NCBI GenBank assembly: GCA_963818925.1 | Contig: CAWFTN010000001.1 | Span: 496,001 to 560,000 of the forward strand | Source: JAMXLG01 sp963818925 | GTDB taxonomy: Bacteria; Vulcanimicrobiota; Vulcanimicrobiia; Vulcanimicrobiales; Vulcanimicrobiaceae | DNA: 64,000 nucleotides | Direction: 5' to 3' | In this document: one piece after another, positions 16,880 through 24,998 of the stretch | How the letters are laid out: each line of letters begins with the position of its first letter | Numbering within the stretch: the first letter of the stretch is position 1 | Notes under the pieces: model-generated | Told to the model about the DNA's origin: nothing | Databases searched by the model: none | What the model saw: only the letters and a program-made list of their open reading frames with translations | Translations under genes and position numbers: made by a program

Positions 16880-18095
16880 TGCATTTCGCGTAGAATTCGG
16901 GCGTGCGGTGGCAGTGCTATCGCGCGCCCTCGGCGACTTGCACCTTGCCGAAGACGCGGTGCAAGAAGCCTACGTGACTGCACTCGAGCGATGGCCGCGC
17001 GACGGAGTACCAAACAACCCGCTGGCATGGATCGTCACGACCGCCCGCAACCGTGCACTTGACGTGTTGCGGCGGCAAACGCGTGGCGAAGAGAAAATGG
17101 CGTTACTCGCGCGACTCGAGTCCGCCCAACCGCACGGCGAACCCGACTTCGACGATCGCTGCGTTCCGGACGATCAGCTCGGTTTGATCTTCGCATGCAC
17201 GCATCCGGCGCTTGGATTAGAAGCGCGCGTTGCGCTGACGCTTCGCGCGGTCGCGGCGCTTACGACGGAAGAGATCGCGCACGCGTTTCTCGTCCCGGTG
17301 CCGACGATGGCGCAGCGCCTCGTTCGCGCAAAGCAAAAAATTCGAGCGAACGGCATTTCGTTCACGATGCCGGATGTTGCACATCTTCGCGACCGGCTCG
17401 ACGCGGTCTGCACGACGCTGTACGTGATGTTCAACGAAGGCTATGCGGCGACAAGCGGCGATACGCGCGTACGGCACGATCTTTGCAATGAATCGGTGCG
17501 CCTCGCGAGGTTACTCGCGCAACTGCTGCCCGATCAACCCGAAGTCCACGGATTGCTCGCGTTGATGCTGCTGACCGATGCGCGCCGCGCCGCGCGGGTG
17601 GACGACAACGGCGAGGTCGTAACGCTGGAAGATCAGGATCGCAGGAAGTGGGATCGGTGGCTCATCGCTGCCGGGCTCGCCCATTTGCATCGAGCCGCAC
17701 GATTCAACGATGACGGACCTTATCAGATTCAGGCCGCGATCGCGGCCGTTCACGCGCGCGCGGAGACGTTCGAAAAAACGAATTGGCGTTCGATCGTCGC
17801 GCTCTATGATCGCCTCTACGAATTCGACTCGTCGCCGATCGTTGCACTCAATCGCGCCGCTGCACGCGCAATGCTCCACGGCTTTGAAATGGCTTTAGCC
17901 GAGGTTGATTCCATTGCATCGGCCGGCGACTTGGATTCGTATGCGGTGCTGCATTCCACCCGCGCGGATCTGCTTCGTCGCATAGGCCGGATGCCGGAAG
18001 CGGCAGAGTCATATCGCCACGCGATCGATTTAACCGAAAATCTCGCCGACCGCCGCTTTCTCGAACGCCGATTGGAGAGCACCCTGTCAGGATGA
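16809..18095 (+). CDS. ECF42-type RNA polymerase sigma factor with C-terminal extension
   Basis: Sigma-70 family factor with region 2 (GRAVAVLSRALGDLHLAEDA; NPLAWIVTTARNRALDVLRR), region 4 (TTEEIAHAFLVPVPTMAQRL) and a C-terminal extension of about 200 residues rich in helices (LFNEGYAATSG-like and HSTRADLLRRIGRMPEAAES, TPR-like). This layout and the neighbouring DGPF gene match group ECF42, where the extension replaces an anti-sigma factor as control element. The start is a problem: homology begins near DAFRVEFGRAV, but no ATG/GTG/TTG lies just before it. The nearest in-frame starts are ATG 16809 and GTG 16806, both inside the DGPF gene. The 3' end overlaps the convergent permease by nine bases. 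Confidence 0.85.
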   Translation: MEASKSVRSWSSRECATANPSLNDAFRVEFGRAVAVLSRALGDLHLAEDAVQEAYVTALERWPRDGVPNNPLAWIVTTARNRALDVLRRQTRGEEKMALLARLESAQPHGEPDFDDRCVPDDQLGLIFACTHPALGLEARVALTLRAVAALTTEEIAHAFLVPVPTMAQRLVRAKQKIRANGISFTMPDVAHLRDRLDAVCTTLYVMFNEGYAATSGDTRVRHDLCNESVRLARLLAQLLPDQPEVHGLLALMLLTDARRAARVDDNGEVVTLEDQDRRKWDRWLIAAGLAHLHRAARFNDDGPYQIQAAIAAVHARAETFEKTNWRSIVALYDRLYEFDSSPIVALNRAAARAMLHGFEMALAEVDSIASAGDLDSYAVLHSTRADLLRRIGRMPEAAESYRHAIDLTENLADRRFLERRLESTLSG

Positions 18096-19487
18096 CGCGT
18101 GCGAACCGCTGAGCGTGCGCAAGTGGCTTTTGCGGTAGCCGTAGACGGCGTAGACGATGATGCCGATGACGAACCAGACCCCGAAGCGTAGCCACGTCGG
18201 CAATTGTAGACCGAAGATCAAATAGCCGCACGATACGGCGCCGAGAATCGAGAAGACCCAGACGAGCGGCGCGCGGAACGGGCGCTTCACTTCGGGCTGC
18301 GTGATTCGCAAGACGAGTACGCCGATGCACACGATGGCAAACGCGGCGAGCGTGCCGATATTCACGAGCGTCAGCAACTCCGTCAGCGGTAGAACCGCCG
18401 CCAAAATGCCAACGACGCCGCCTGTGATCGCCGTCATTGTCGCGGGCGTGCGGAAGCGCGGATGAATCCGTGCGACTTGTGGCGGCAACAAACGGTCACG
18501 GGACATCACGTAAAAGATGCGCACTTGTCCGAGCAGTGATGTCAGCATCACCGTCGTGTTTCCCGCGAGTCCGCCGAGTGCCACCAGCCAATACACCGCG
18601 CGATTGTGGTTGACTGAACCGAGCGCATCGAGCATCGCGGCGCCGTCGCTCAATTTCGCGAACGGCATGACGGCGACGGTGCAATAGGTAAGCGCGACGT
18701 AGAGGATCGTTCCGATCGCAAGCGCGACGATAATGCCAATCGGCACGTGACGCACCGGATCGGTGGCCTCTTCCGAAGCGACCGTCACCGTATCGAAGCC
18801 GATGTAGGCAAAAAAGACGAGCGCCGTACTCGTCAGCACGCCGTGTCCGCCGAACGGTGCGAACGGCTGCAGATTTGCTGGATGCGCGAATCCGATCGTC
18901 GCCGCAATGAAAACGAGCATTGTCACGATTTGAAACGCGACGAGCGTCGCATTGACGCGCGATGATTCACGAATGCCGATGCACAAGAGAATCGTGATGA
19001 AGGCGACGGCGAGCGCCGCAATGACGTCGATTTGGCCGGCGCCGAGATTCGCCGTTTGCGCCCATTGCGGCAAATGAATGCCGATGTTATCGAGGAGATG
19101 CTGGCCGTAATCCGACCATGATGACGCCGTCGGCGCAAGCGAAAGACCGTATTCGAGAATCAGATCCCAGCCGATGACCCATGCAACGACTTCACCGAGG
19201 GTCGCGTACGCATAGGTGTAGGCGCTCCCCGCAACCGGGACCATCGATGCAAATTCAGCATAGCATAGCGCCACGCACAAGCTGACGAGTCCGGAGAGTG
19301 TGAACGCGAGAACAACCGCCGGACCCGCAGCATGCGCGCCGGCACCAATCGTCGGAAAGATGCCGCCGAGCATCGTACCGAGGCCGATTGCCGTGAGTGC
19401 GGGCCATCCGAGCGCGCGGCGGAGGGTCGGGCCGTCCTGTTCGCGTGAAATCCACGCTAGGGGCTGACGAGCGAAGAGTCCTTTCAA
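18087..19487 (-). CDS. APC-superfamily amino-acid permease (cationic amino acid transporter-like)
   Basis: 466-residue transporter with about 12-14 hydrophobic helices. The N-terminal block LTAIGLGTMLGGIFPTIGAGAHAAGPAVVLAF is the substrate-binding helix-1 region of APC transporters, and CVALCYAEFASMVPVAGSAYTYAYATLGE is helix 3; the loop LPPQVARIHPRFRTPATMTA is typical of the YfnA/CAT subgroup. It would import amino acids with protons. The first codon appears to be TTG at 19487, with no ribosome-binding site, and there is no ATG in frame near it. It is transcribed divergently from a second APC permease; the two share a 124-base promoter region. Confidence 0.88.
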   Translation of the reverse strand: MKGLFARQPLAWISREQDGPTLRRALGWPALTAIGLGTMLGGIFPTIGAGAHAAGPAVVLAFTLSGLVSLCVALCYAEFASMVPVAGSAYTYAYATLGEVVAWVIGWDLILEYGLSLAPTASSWSDYGQHLLDNIGIHLPQWAQTANLGAGQIDVIAALAVAFITILLCIGIRESSRVNATLVAFQIVTMLVFIAATIGFAHPANLQPFAPFGGHGVLTSTALVFFAYIGFDTVTVASEEATDPVRHVPIGIIVALAIGTILYVALTYCTVAVMPFAKLSDGAAMLDALGSVNHNRAVYWLVALGGLAGNTTVMLTSLLGQVRIFYVMSRDRLLPPQVARIHPRFRTPATMTAITGGVVGILAAVLPLTELLTLVNIGTLAAFAIVCIGVLVLRITQPEVKRPFRAPLVWVFSILGAVSCGYLIFGLQLPTWLRFGVWFVIGIIVYAVYGYRKSHLRTLSGSHASS

Positions 19488-19611
19488 CGGTGCGGTAATG
19501 ATTCACGATGGCGCGGACGACCTGCCTTTGGCACCACGCACAGAAAAACGGCGACGTTTTGTCGGAAAGCACTATGGCTCGCCGCACGCGCCTTCGCTAG
19601 GCTAGTGAAGA

Positions 19612-20967
19612 ATGGAACAACACGAGAACCGCCTCCGGTCCGGGTCGCTTTCCTTTATCGAGGTCCTGGCCGCCTCGCTCGCGCTGATCGGCCTGAGCAT
19701 GACGCCGGTGCTCATCGCGCCGTACATGTTCGGAGCCGCGGGGAATGGCTCGTGGGTCGCCTACGTCTTCGCCGCCGTGATGTTGTTGCTGGTTGCCGTC
19801 AATTTGAACCACTTTGCGAAGCGCGCGACAGGCTCGGGCTCGATGTTCTTGTATGCCGCGAAAGAGCTGGGACCGGCGATTGGAACGCTCGCGGGCTGGA
19901 GTCTGGTCTGGGCGTACATTTTCGTCGGCGCCGCGCAATTCGGTGCGCAGCCGTTGTTCATCGGCGGCCTCGCTCACGCGCTCGGCGTCCCGATTCCGGC
20001 AATTGCGGTGATGGTCGCGCTCGCGCTCGTATGTTGGCTGCTCGCCGTGCGCGACGTTGCGCTCTCGACCGTCGTCATGCTCGTGCTCGAGACGATCTCC
20101 GTTGCAATTATCTGCGTGTTGATCGTCACCGTCTTCGTGAAACATGGGGTCGTGGACGTCGCGCAGATTCGACTGGACGGCGCCGGGCGCGCGAGCATCG
20201 GGCTCGGCATCGCAACCGCCATATTCAGCTTCGTCGGATTTGAGAGCGCGACTGCGTTCGGTGACGAAGCGCGCGACGCGTTGAAAACGATTCCGCGCGC
20301 GGTAATCTGGAGTGTCGTTATCGCGGCGACGTTTTTCGTCTTTGCGATGTATGCCGAGATCCTCGGATTGCGCGGCTCGAAACCGCCGCTCGATCGGCTC
20401 ACCATGCCGCTCTGGAATCTCGCCGACATGCTCGACGCGGGCTACCTGAAAATTCCGATTGCGATCGGTGCCGTCTGCAGTTCGTTCTCGGTTGCGCTTG
20501 CCTGCGTGAACACCTCGGCGCGCATCATGCTGCCGATGTCGGAAGACGGATTGCTTCCCAAAGTATTCGCCTCGGTGCATGCGCGCTTTCGTACGCCGCA
20601 TGTTGCGCTTGGCGCGGCGGTCGCGGTGATGCTTGCGATCGGCCTGGCGATGTACCGCGGAGGCGTTGCGCCGATCGACATCTTCAATTTCTGCGGAACG
20701 CTCAGTTCGCTGAGTTTTATCGCGGTCTATCTGATTATTTCGATCGCTGCACCGAGGCTGCTCAAGCGCATCGGCGAATTAAAACCGGTGCACGTCATCG
20801 CCTCGACTGCATCGTGTGCGTTTTTGCTTGCTGCCGCGGTGACGTTGTTCTATCCAATGCCGCCGCCGCCGACGAACGTCTTTCCGTATCTGTTTCTGCT
20901 CTATCTCGTGGTCGGTCTCGTACTTTACACAATGACACGCCGTAAGACCGTCGGAGAACCTTCATGA
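19612..20967 (+). CDS. APC-family permease, likely for an omega-amino acid or amine
   Basis: 451 residues, about 12 helices, with the APC helix-1 region ALIGLSMTPVLIAPYMFG, the helix-3 region FAKRATGSGSMFLYAAKELG and the cytoplasmic loop LPKVFASVHARFRTPHVALG. It differs from the permease on the other side of the promoter region, so the two are not a recent duplication. Its stop overlaps the start of an omega-aminotransferase (ATGA), and MmsA follows, so the substrate is probably the amino donor for that enzyme, for example beta-alanine or taurine. A TAGGCT hexamer at 19598-19603 sits where a -10 would give a leader of about two bases; no Shine-Dalgarno is present. Confidence 0.88.
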   Translation: MEQHENRLRSGSLSFIEVLAASLALIGLSMTPVLIAPYMFGAAGNGSWVAYVFAAVMLLLVAVNLNHFAKRATGSGSMFLYAAKELGPAIGTLAGWSLVWAYIFVGAAQFGAQPLFIGGLAHALGVPIPAIAVMVALALVCWLLAVRDVALSTVVMLVLETISVAIICVLIVTVFVKHGVVDVAQIRLDGAGRASIGLGIATAIFSFVGFESATAFGDEARDALKTIPRAVIWSVVIAATFFVFAMYAEILGLRGSKPPLDRLTMPLWNLADMLDAGYLKIPIAIGAVCSSFSVALACVNTSARIMLPMSEDGLLPKVFASVHARFRTPHVALGAAVAVMLAIGLAMYRGGVAPIDIFNFCGTLSSLSFIAVYLIISIAAPRLLKRIGELKPVHVIASTASCAFLLAAAVTLFYPMPPPPTNVFPYLFLLYLVVGLVLYTMTRRKTVGEPS

Positions 20968-22292
20968 CCTCAACGCTTCAAGATATTGCTGCGCTCCATC
21001 GTCGTTACGTCCTCACGCCCTGGTCGGTGCAAGGCATGCTCGATATGCCCTCGATCGAGCGCGGCGAGGGATCGTTTTTGTACGACGCCGACGGCAAACG
21101 CTATCTCGATCTATCCGCCGGGCTCGTCGCGGTGAATCTCGGTCACGCCCATCCGCTCGTCGTGCGCGCGATCGCCGAGCAAGCGGCCCGCCTCTGCTAC
21201 GCGTCGCCTCAGTTCTTCAATGCGGCGCGCGCGCGTTACGCGGAGCGCTTGTCGTCCCACGCGCCGTGGAAAGAAGGCGCCCGCGCGTTCTTTACGACCG
21301 GCGGTGGCGAAGCAAACGAAGATGCGGTGAAGATGTCGCGGACGATTACCGGACGTCACAAAGTGCTCGCCGCGTACCGCTCGTTCCACGGCTCCGCACC
21401 CGGCGCCGGAACGTTGACCGGTGAAAATCGCCGCTGGCCGAACGAACCCGGTATTCCGGGCGTCGTTCGTTTCTTCGCTCCGAACATTTACAGCAGCCCG
21501 TTCGACACTCGTGATCGGCAGGTCGAAGTTGAGCGCGCGATCGCGCATCTCGAATTGGTGCTTACCTACGAGAATCCGAACGCGATCGCGGCGCTGTTGA
21601 TCGAGCCGGTCGTCGGGTCCAACGGTGCGATCGCGCTACCCGTCGATTATCTCGAACGGGTACGCGAACTCTGCAGTCGCCACGGCATCGCGTTGATCTT
21701 CGATGAGGTGATGTGCGGGTTCGGACGAACGGGAGCGTCGTTTGCGGCCGTCCGTTTCGGGGTCGCGCCGGACATGATCACGTTCGCAAAAGGGTCGACA
21801 TCGGCATATGTGCCATTGGGCGGCGTACTTGTGCGCGAGTCGCTCGCGCAGTATTTCGACACGCACGCCTTGCCGTGCGGACACACCTATTCGGGACATC
21901 CGCTCGCGATCGCCGCTGCGAACGCCGCGCTCGATGCATACGAATCGGAACATCTCTTCGAACGCGGCCGCGAGATCGAGGAGTGGCTTCGCGAAGATTT
22001 GGCGGCGGTTGCGGCGCGCGCGCCGGTTGTCGGTGACGCGCGCGGCGTCGGCGCGTTTTGGGCGCTCGAACTCGTGAAGGACCGGGAAACGCGTGAGCCG
22101 ATCGTGCCATGGCAAGGCCCGAATCCCGGCCCGCTCGGACAGATTCTCGCGAAACTGCGCGATCGCGGCGTCTACGCGTTCGGCCGCTACAACGTGATCT
22201 TGATCACGCCGCCGTTGACGATCGCGCGGGAAGAGTTGCGCGAAGGGATCGCCGAGCTCGGCGATGTGCTGGAGGAATTCACATGCGCGTAG
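20964..22292 (+). CDS. Class III omega-aminotransferase (beta-alanine/taurine type)
   Basis: 442-residue PLP enzyme moving an amino group from an omega-amino acid to pyruvate or 2-oxoglutarate. The PLP lysine is Lys276 in ITFAKGSTSAYVPLGG, the PLP aspartate lies in LIFDEVMCGFGRTG, and the glycine-rich phosphate site is FFTTGGGEANEDAVKM. The block RRWPNEPGIPGVVRFF is characteristic of a subgroup often named taurine or beta-alanine transaminase. Co-translation with the permease upstream (ATGA) and with mmsA downstream (10-base overlap) fits conversion of beta-alanine to malonate semialdehyde. The exact amino donor cannot be settled from sequence. Confidence 0.85.
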   Translation: MTSTLQDIAALHRRYVLTPWSVQGMLDMPSIERGEGSFLYDADGKRYLDLSAGLVAVNLGHAHPLVVRAIAEQAARLCYASPQFFNAARARYAERLSSHAPWKEGARAFFTTGGGEANEDAVKMSRTITGRHKVLAAYRSFHGSAPGAGTLTGENRRWPNEPGIPGVVRFFAPNIYSSPFDTRDRQVEVERAIAHLELVLTYENPNAIAALLIEPVVGSNGAIALPVDYLERVRELCSRHGIALIFDEVMCGFGRTGASFAAVRFGVAPDMITFAKGSTSAYVPLGGVLVRESLAQYFDTHALPCGHTYSGHPLAIAAANAALDAYESEHLFERGREIEEWLREDLAAVAARAPVVGDARGVGAFWALELVKDRETREPIVPWQGPNPGPLGQILAKLRDRGVYAFGRYNVILITPPLTIAREELREGIAELGDVLEEFTCA

Positions 22293-23782
22293 CAGCTCGA
22301 TCGATCGGTCACTATATCGCCGGCGAGGATGTTGCCTCGGCCGGCGACGTCGCGACGGTGTGGAACCCGGCGACGGGAGAAGAAGGCGCCGAGGTCGCGC
22401 TCGCCGATGCATCCGTCGTCGATGCCGCGGTGCGCGCCGCGCATGAGGCGTCGACCTCGTGGGCTGCCACGCCGGCGCAACACCGCGCGAACGTGCTCTT
22501 TGCATTTCGTGAAAAGATGCGCGCCGACATCGACCGCCTCGCCGCGCTCGTCACGAGCGAGCATGGCAAGACGATCGATGACGCGCGTGCCGAAATTCAG
22601 CGCGGCCTCGAGGTCGTTGATTTTGCGTGCGGGATTCCGCAACTGCTCAAAGGCGAATTCAGTCCGGGAGTTGCGCGTGACGTCGATGCCTATGCGTTGC
22701 GCCAGCCGCTCGGCGTCTGCGCCGGCATTACACCGTTCAACTTTCCGGCGATGGTCCCGATGTGGATGTTTCCCGTTGCGCTCGCGTGCGGCAATACATT
22801 CGTGTTGAAACCGAGTGAACGCGACCCGTCGCTTGCCGTCGAGATGGCACGGCTGATGACGCAAGCCGGCGCGCCGGCCGGCATCTTCAACGTCGTCAAC
22901 GGCAACGCACCCGCCGTTGAGGCGTTACTAGCGCATCCGCTCGTGGCAGCGGTGAGCTTCGTCGGTTCGACGCCGATAGCGCGGCGTGTGTACGAATTCG
23001 CGACGAAGAACGGCAAACGCGTCCAAGCCTTGGGCGGCGCAAAGAATCATCTCGTCGTCATGCCCGATGCCGATCTCGATCAAGCGGCAGATGCGCTCGT
23101 CGGTTCCGCATACGGCTCCGCGGGCGAACGCTGCATGGCGATTTCTGTCGCCGTTGCCGTCGGTGATGCGACGGGCGACGCGATCGTCGATCGCATTGCG
23201 CGCCGTCTCGCGACCTTACGCGTCGGCGCCGGCCAAGACCATGGCGTCGAAATGGGCCCGCTGGTGACGCGCGAGCACCGCGAGCGCGTTTCCGATTACG
23301 TGCGCATCGGTGAAGAAGAAGGCGCGACGCTCGTCGTCGACGGACGAACGCATTCCGCAACGTCATTGCCGGGGTTCTTTCTCGGTCCGACGCTCTTCGA
23401 TCGCGTGCGCCCCGGCATGCGGATTTACGGCGACGAAATCTTCGGCCCGGTGCTTTCGGTCGTGCGCGCGGGATCGCTCGATGATGCGCTTGCGCTCGTC
23501 AACGAGCACGAGTACGGTAACGGCGCATCGATCTTCACCCGCGACGGCGCGCATGCGCGGTATTTCGAGCGCAACGTGCGCGCCGGAATGGTCGGCATCA
23601 ACGTGCCGATCCCGGTGCCGATGGCGTTTTACAGCTTCGGCGGCTGGAAAGCGTCGCTCTTCGGGGATCACTACATTCACGGAGCGGAAGGCGTTCGCTT
23701 CTACACGCGGCTGAAGAGCGTCACCGCGCGCTGGTCCGAAGACGCGCAGCGCGCCGGATTCTCGATGCCCGTCCATCGCTAA
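22283..23782 (+). CDS. mmsA: CoA-acylating (methyl)malonate-semialdehyde dehydrogenase
   Basis: Oxidises malonate or methylmalonate semialdehyde with NAD+ and CoA to acetyl-CoA or propionyl-CoA plus CO2. The 499 residues match the usual MmsA length. Family markers are present: GITPFNFPAMVPMWMFP, FVGSTPIAR, the MmsA-specific GGAKNHLVVMPDAD in place of the general Glu site, and catalytic Cys284 in GERCMAISVAV. The start is ATG 22283 with GGAGG at 22271-22275; the longer open frame upstream is inside the aminotransferase. Directly after an omega-aminotransferase it would finish beta-alanine breakdown, as BauA/BauC do in Pseudomonas. Confidence 0.93.
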   Translation: MRVAARSIGHYIAGEDVASAGDVATVWNPATGEEGAEVALADASVVDAAVRAAHEASTSWAATPAQHRANVLFAFREKMRADIDRLAALVTSEHGKTIDDARAEIQRGLEVVDFACGIPQLLKGEFSPGVARDVDAYALRQPLGVCAGITPFNFPAMVPMWMFPVALACGNTFVLKPSERDPSLAVEMARLMTQAGAPAGIFNVVNGNAPAVEALLAHPLVAAVSFVGSTPIARRVYEFATKNGKRVQALGGAKNHLVVMPDADLDQAADALVGSAYGSAGERCMAISVAVAVGDATGDAIVDRIARRLATLRVGAGQDHGVEMGPLVTREHRERVSDYVRIGEEEGATLVVDGRTHSATSLPGFFLGPTLFDRVRPGMRIYGDEIFGPVLSVVRAGSLDDALALVNEHEYGNGASIFTRDGAHARYFERNVRAGMVGINVPIPVPMAFYSFGGWKASLFGDHYIHGAEGVRFYTRLKSVTARWSEDAQRAGFSMPVHR

Positions 23783-23796
23783 AGAAAGGCTGCAGT

Positions 23797-24096
23797 ATGG
23801 TGCCGCACATTTCTCCGATCGCTCCGGCGGTCGCGATTGCCGTCGTCCTTGCGACGGCCGTAACGGACGCCGTTTACGTATTTTTCTCCGCGGCCGTTGC
23901 CGGACGGCATCGCTTTGCCGCGGCAAATTGGAGCGCGCTGTGGTACTTGCTCTCGTCGTTTGCCGTCATTTCTTACACGCAGAACTGGATCTACGTCTGT
24001 TTCGCGGCGGTGGGTTCATGGATCGGTGCGTATACGTCGATGACGCTATTGCACGAGCGTCGCTATTTCACCGAACGTCATCGACGACCCGATTGA
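23797..24096 (+). CDS. Small membrane protein of unknown function
   Basis: 99 residues with three hydrophobic helices (IAPAVAIAVVLATAVTDAVYVFF; WYLLSSFAVISYTQNWIYV; FAAVGSWIGAYTSMTLL) and a charged tail. I do not recognise a named family. It has an AAAGG ribosome-binding site and lies 14 bases after mmsA, so it is probably the last gene of that operon. Its last 51 bases overlap the 3' end of the convergent PEP-mutase-family gene, so the tail residues are encoded antisense to that enzyme. Confidence 0.7.
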   Translation: MVPHISPIAPAVAIAVVLATAVTDAVYVFFSAAVAGRHRFAAANWSALWYLLSSFAVISYTQNWIYVCFAAVGSWIGAYTSMTLLHERRYFTERHRRPD

Positions 24097-24867
24097 GTCG
24101 AAGCGTCCGGTGCTATGCGCTTCGCGTGCCGCGCGAATGAACGAGCTGTACGCGACGCGTGCGAAGCCCGAGCCCACGCTGATGCGCCGCACGCCGAGAG
24201 CCGCCAGATCGGAGACACTCATGGTGAGAATCGGTCCGGCTGCGAGCACGTTGACCGGCTTCGATACCGATTTGCAAACGCGGCGAATCGAGTCCGCATC
24301 CGGGAGCATCGGCGCGTAAAGCACGTCTGCGCCGGCTTCTTCGTATGCGCGGAGGCGCGCAATCGTATCATCGAGATCGTCGATCCCTTGCAATAGATTT
24401 TCCGCTCGTGCAACAAGCATGAACGGGAAGGGCAGCGATCGTGCCGCGGCTGCGGCGGCGGCGACGCGTTCGACGGCGAAATCGAAATCATAGACGGGTT
24501 GATCGTCGCGGCCCGTTGCATCCTCGATGGAACATCCGACGAGACCCGCTTTAGCCGCGAGATTTACCGTTTCGGCAACCGTTTCCGGATCGTCGCCGTA
24601 GCCGTTTTCCAGATCCGCGGCCACGGGCAACGAGGTAGCATCGACAATCGCCTTTGCATTGGCGAGCGCCTCATCACGAGAAACCGACCGCGTTCCGTCC
24701 GTGCGTCCGAGCGTCCATGCGAGGCCCGCGCTCGTCGTCGTCATCGCCTCGAAACCGAGCGCTTGCAGAACGTGCGCCGATCCCGCGTCCCACGGGTTCG
24801 GCAGCAAAAACGTGTTCGGACCTTCGTGCAGTTTGCGAAATCGCTCGGCTTTATCGGCTTGCGTCAT
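24046..24867 (-). CDS. Isocitrate lyase / PEP mutase family enzyme
   Basis: 273-residue TIM-barrel enzyme of the family that includes phosphoenolpyruvate mutase, carboxyphosphonoenolpyruvate mutase, 2-methylisocitrate lyase and oxaloacetate decarboxylase. Markers: LLPNPWDAGSAHVLQALGF, LPVAADLENGYGDDP (magnesium-binding acidic residues), and GCSIEDATG. The ICL motif KKCGH is absent, so it is not a true isocitrate lyase. I chose the ATG at 24867, with GGAG about 11 bases upstream; longer open frames run through the adjacent repeat. The reaction is unknown. Its 3' end overlaps the convergent small membrane protein gene by 51 bases. Confidence 0.85.
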   Translation of the reverse strand: MTQADKAERFRKLHEGPNTFLLPNPWDAGSAHVLQALGFEAMTTTSAGLAWTLGRTDGTRSVSRDEALANAKAIVDATSLPVAADLENGYGDDPETVAETVNLAAKAGLVGCSIEDATGRDDQPVYDFDFAVERVAAAAAAARSLPFPFMLVARAENLLQGIDDLDDTIARLRAYEEAGADVLYAPMLPDADSIRRVCKSVSKPVNVLAAGPILTMSVSDLAALGVRRISVGSGFARVAYSSFIRAAREAHSTGRFDSIGSSMTFGEIATLVQ

Positions 24868-24957
24868 ACGTATGTAACTCCAACAGATTGCGCACTCTTG
24901 TGATCCCGCGTTCGTTAGGAAGGTTTCAGTGTTCACAGTGATCCCGCGAAACGCCGT

Positions 24958-24990
24958 GTCATCCTGAGCGGAGCGCAGCGAAGTCGAAGG
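24958..24990. repeat. Dispersed intergenic repeat of the GTCATCCTGAGC type
   Basis: A 33-bp block beginning GTCATCCTGAGCGGAGC and ending GAAGTCGAAGG lies between the PEP-mutase-family gene and the 3' end of the amine oxidase. From general knowledge this motif family (GTCATCCTGAGC... plus ...GTCGAAGG) is scattered between genes in many unrelated bacteria, often next to gene ends. I found no second copy in this window. Its function is unknown. Confidence 0.6.
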
Positions 24991-24998
24991 CACGTTGG

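Noticed and set aside
19597..20601. Minus-strand frame of 334 codons opposite the APC permease
   Set aside because: Arg/Asp/His-rich composition without structure, whereas the plus strand encodes a clear 12-helix permease.
18087..20967. The two APC permeases as a recent tandem duplication
   Set aside because: Their helix-1, helix-3 and loop motifs differ throughout, so they are distant family members placed back to back.
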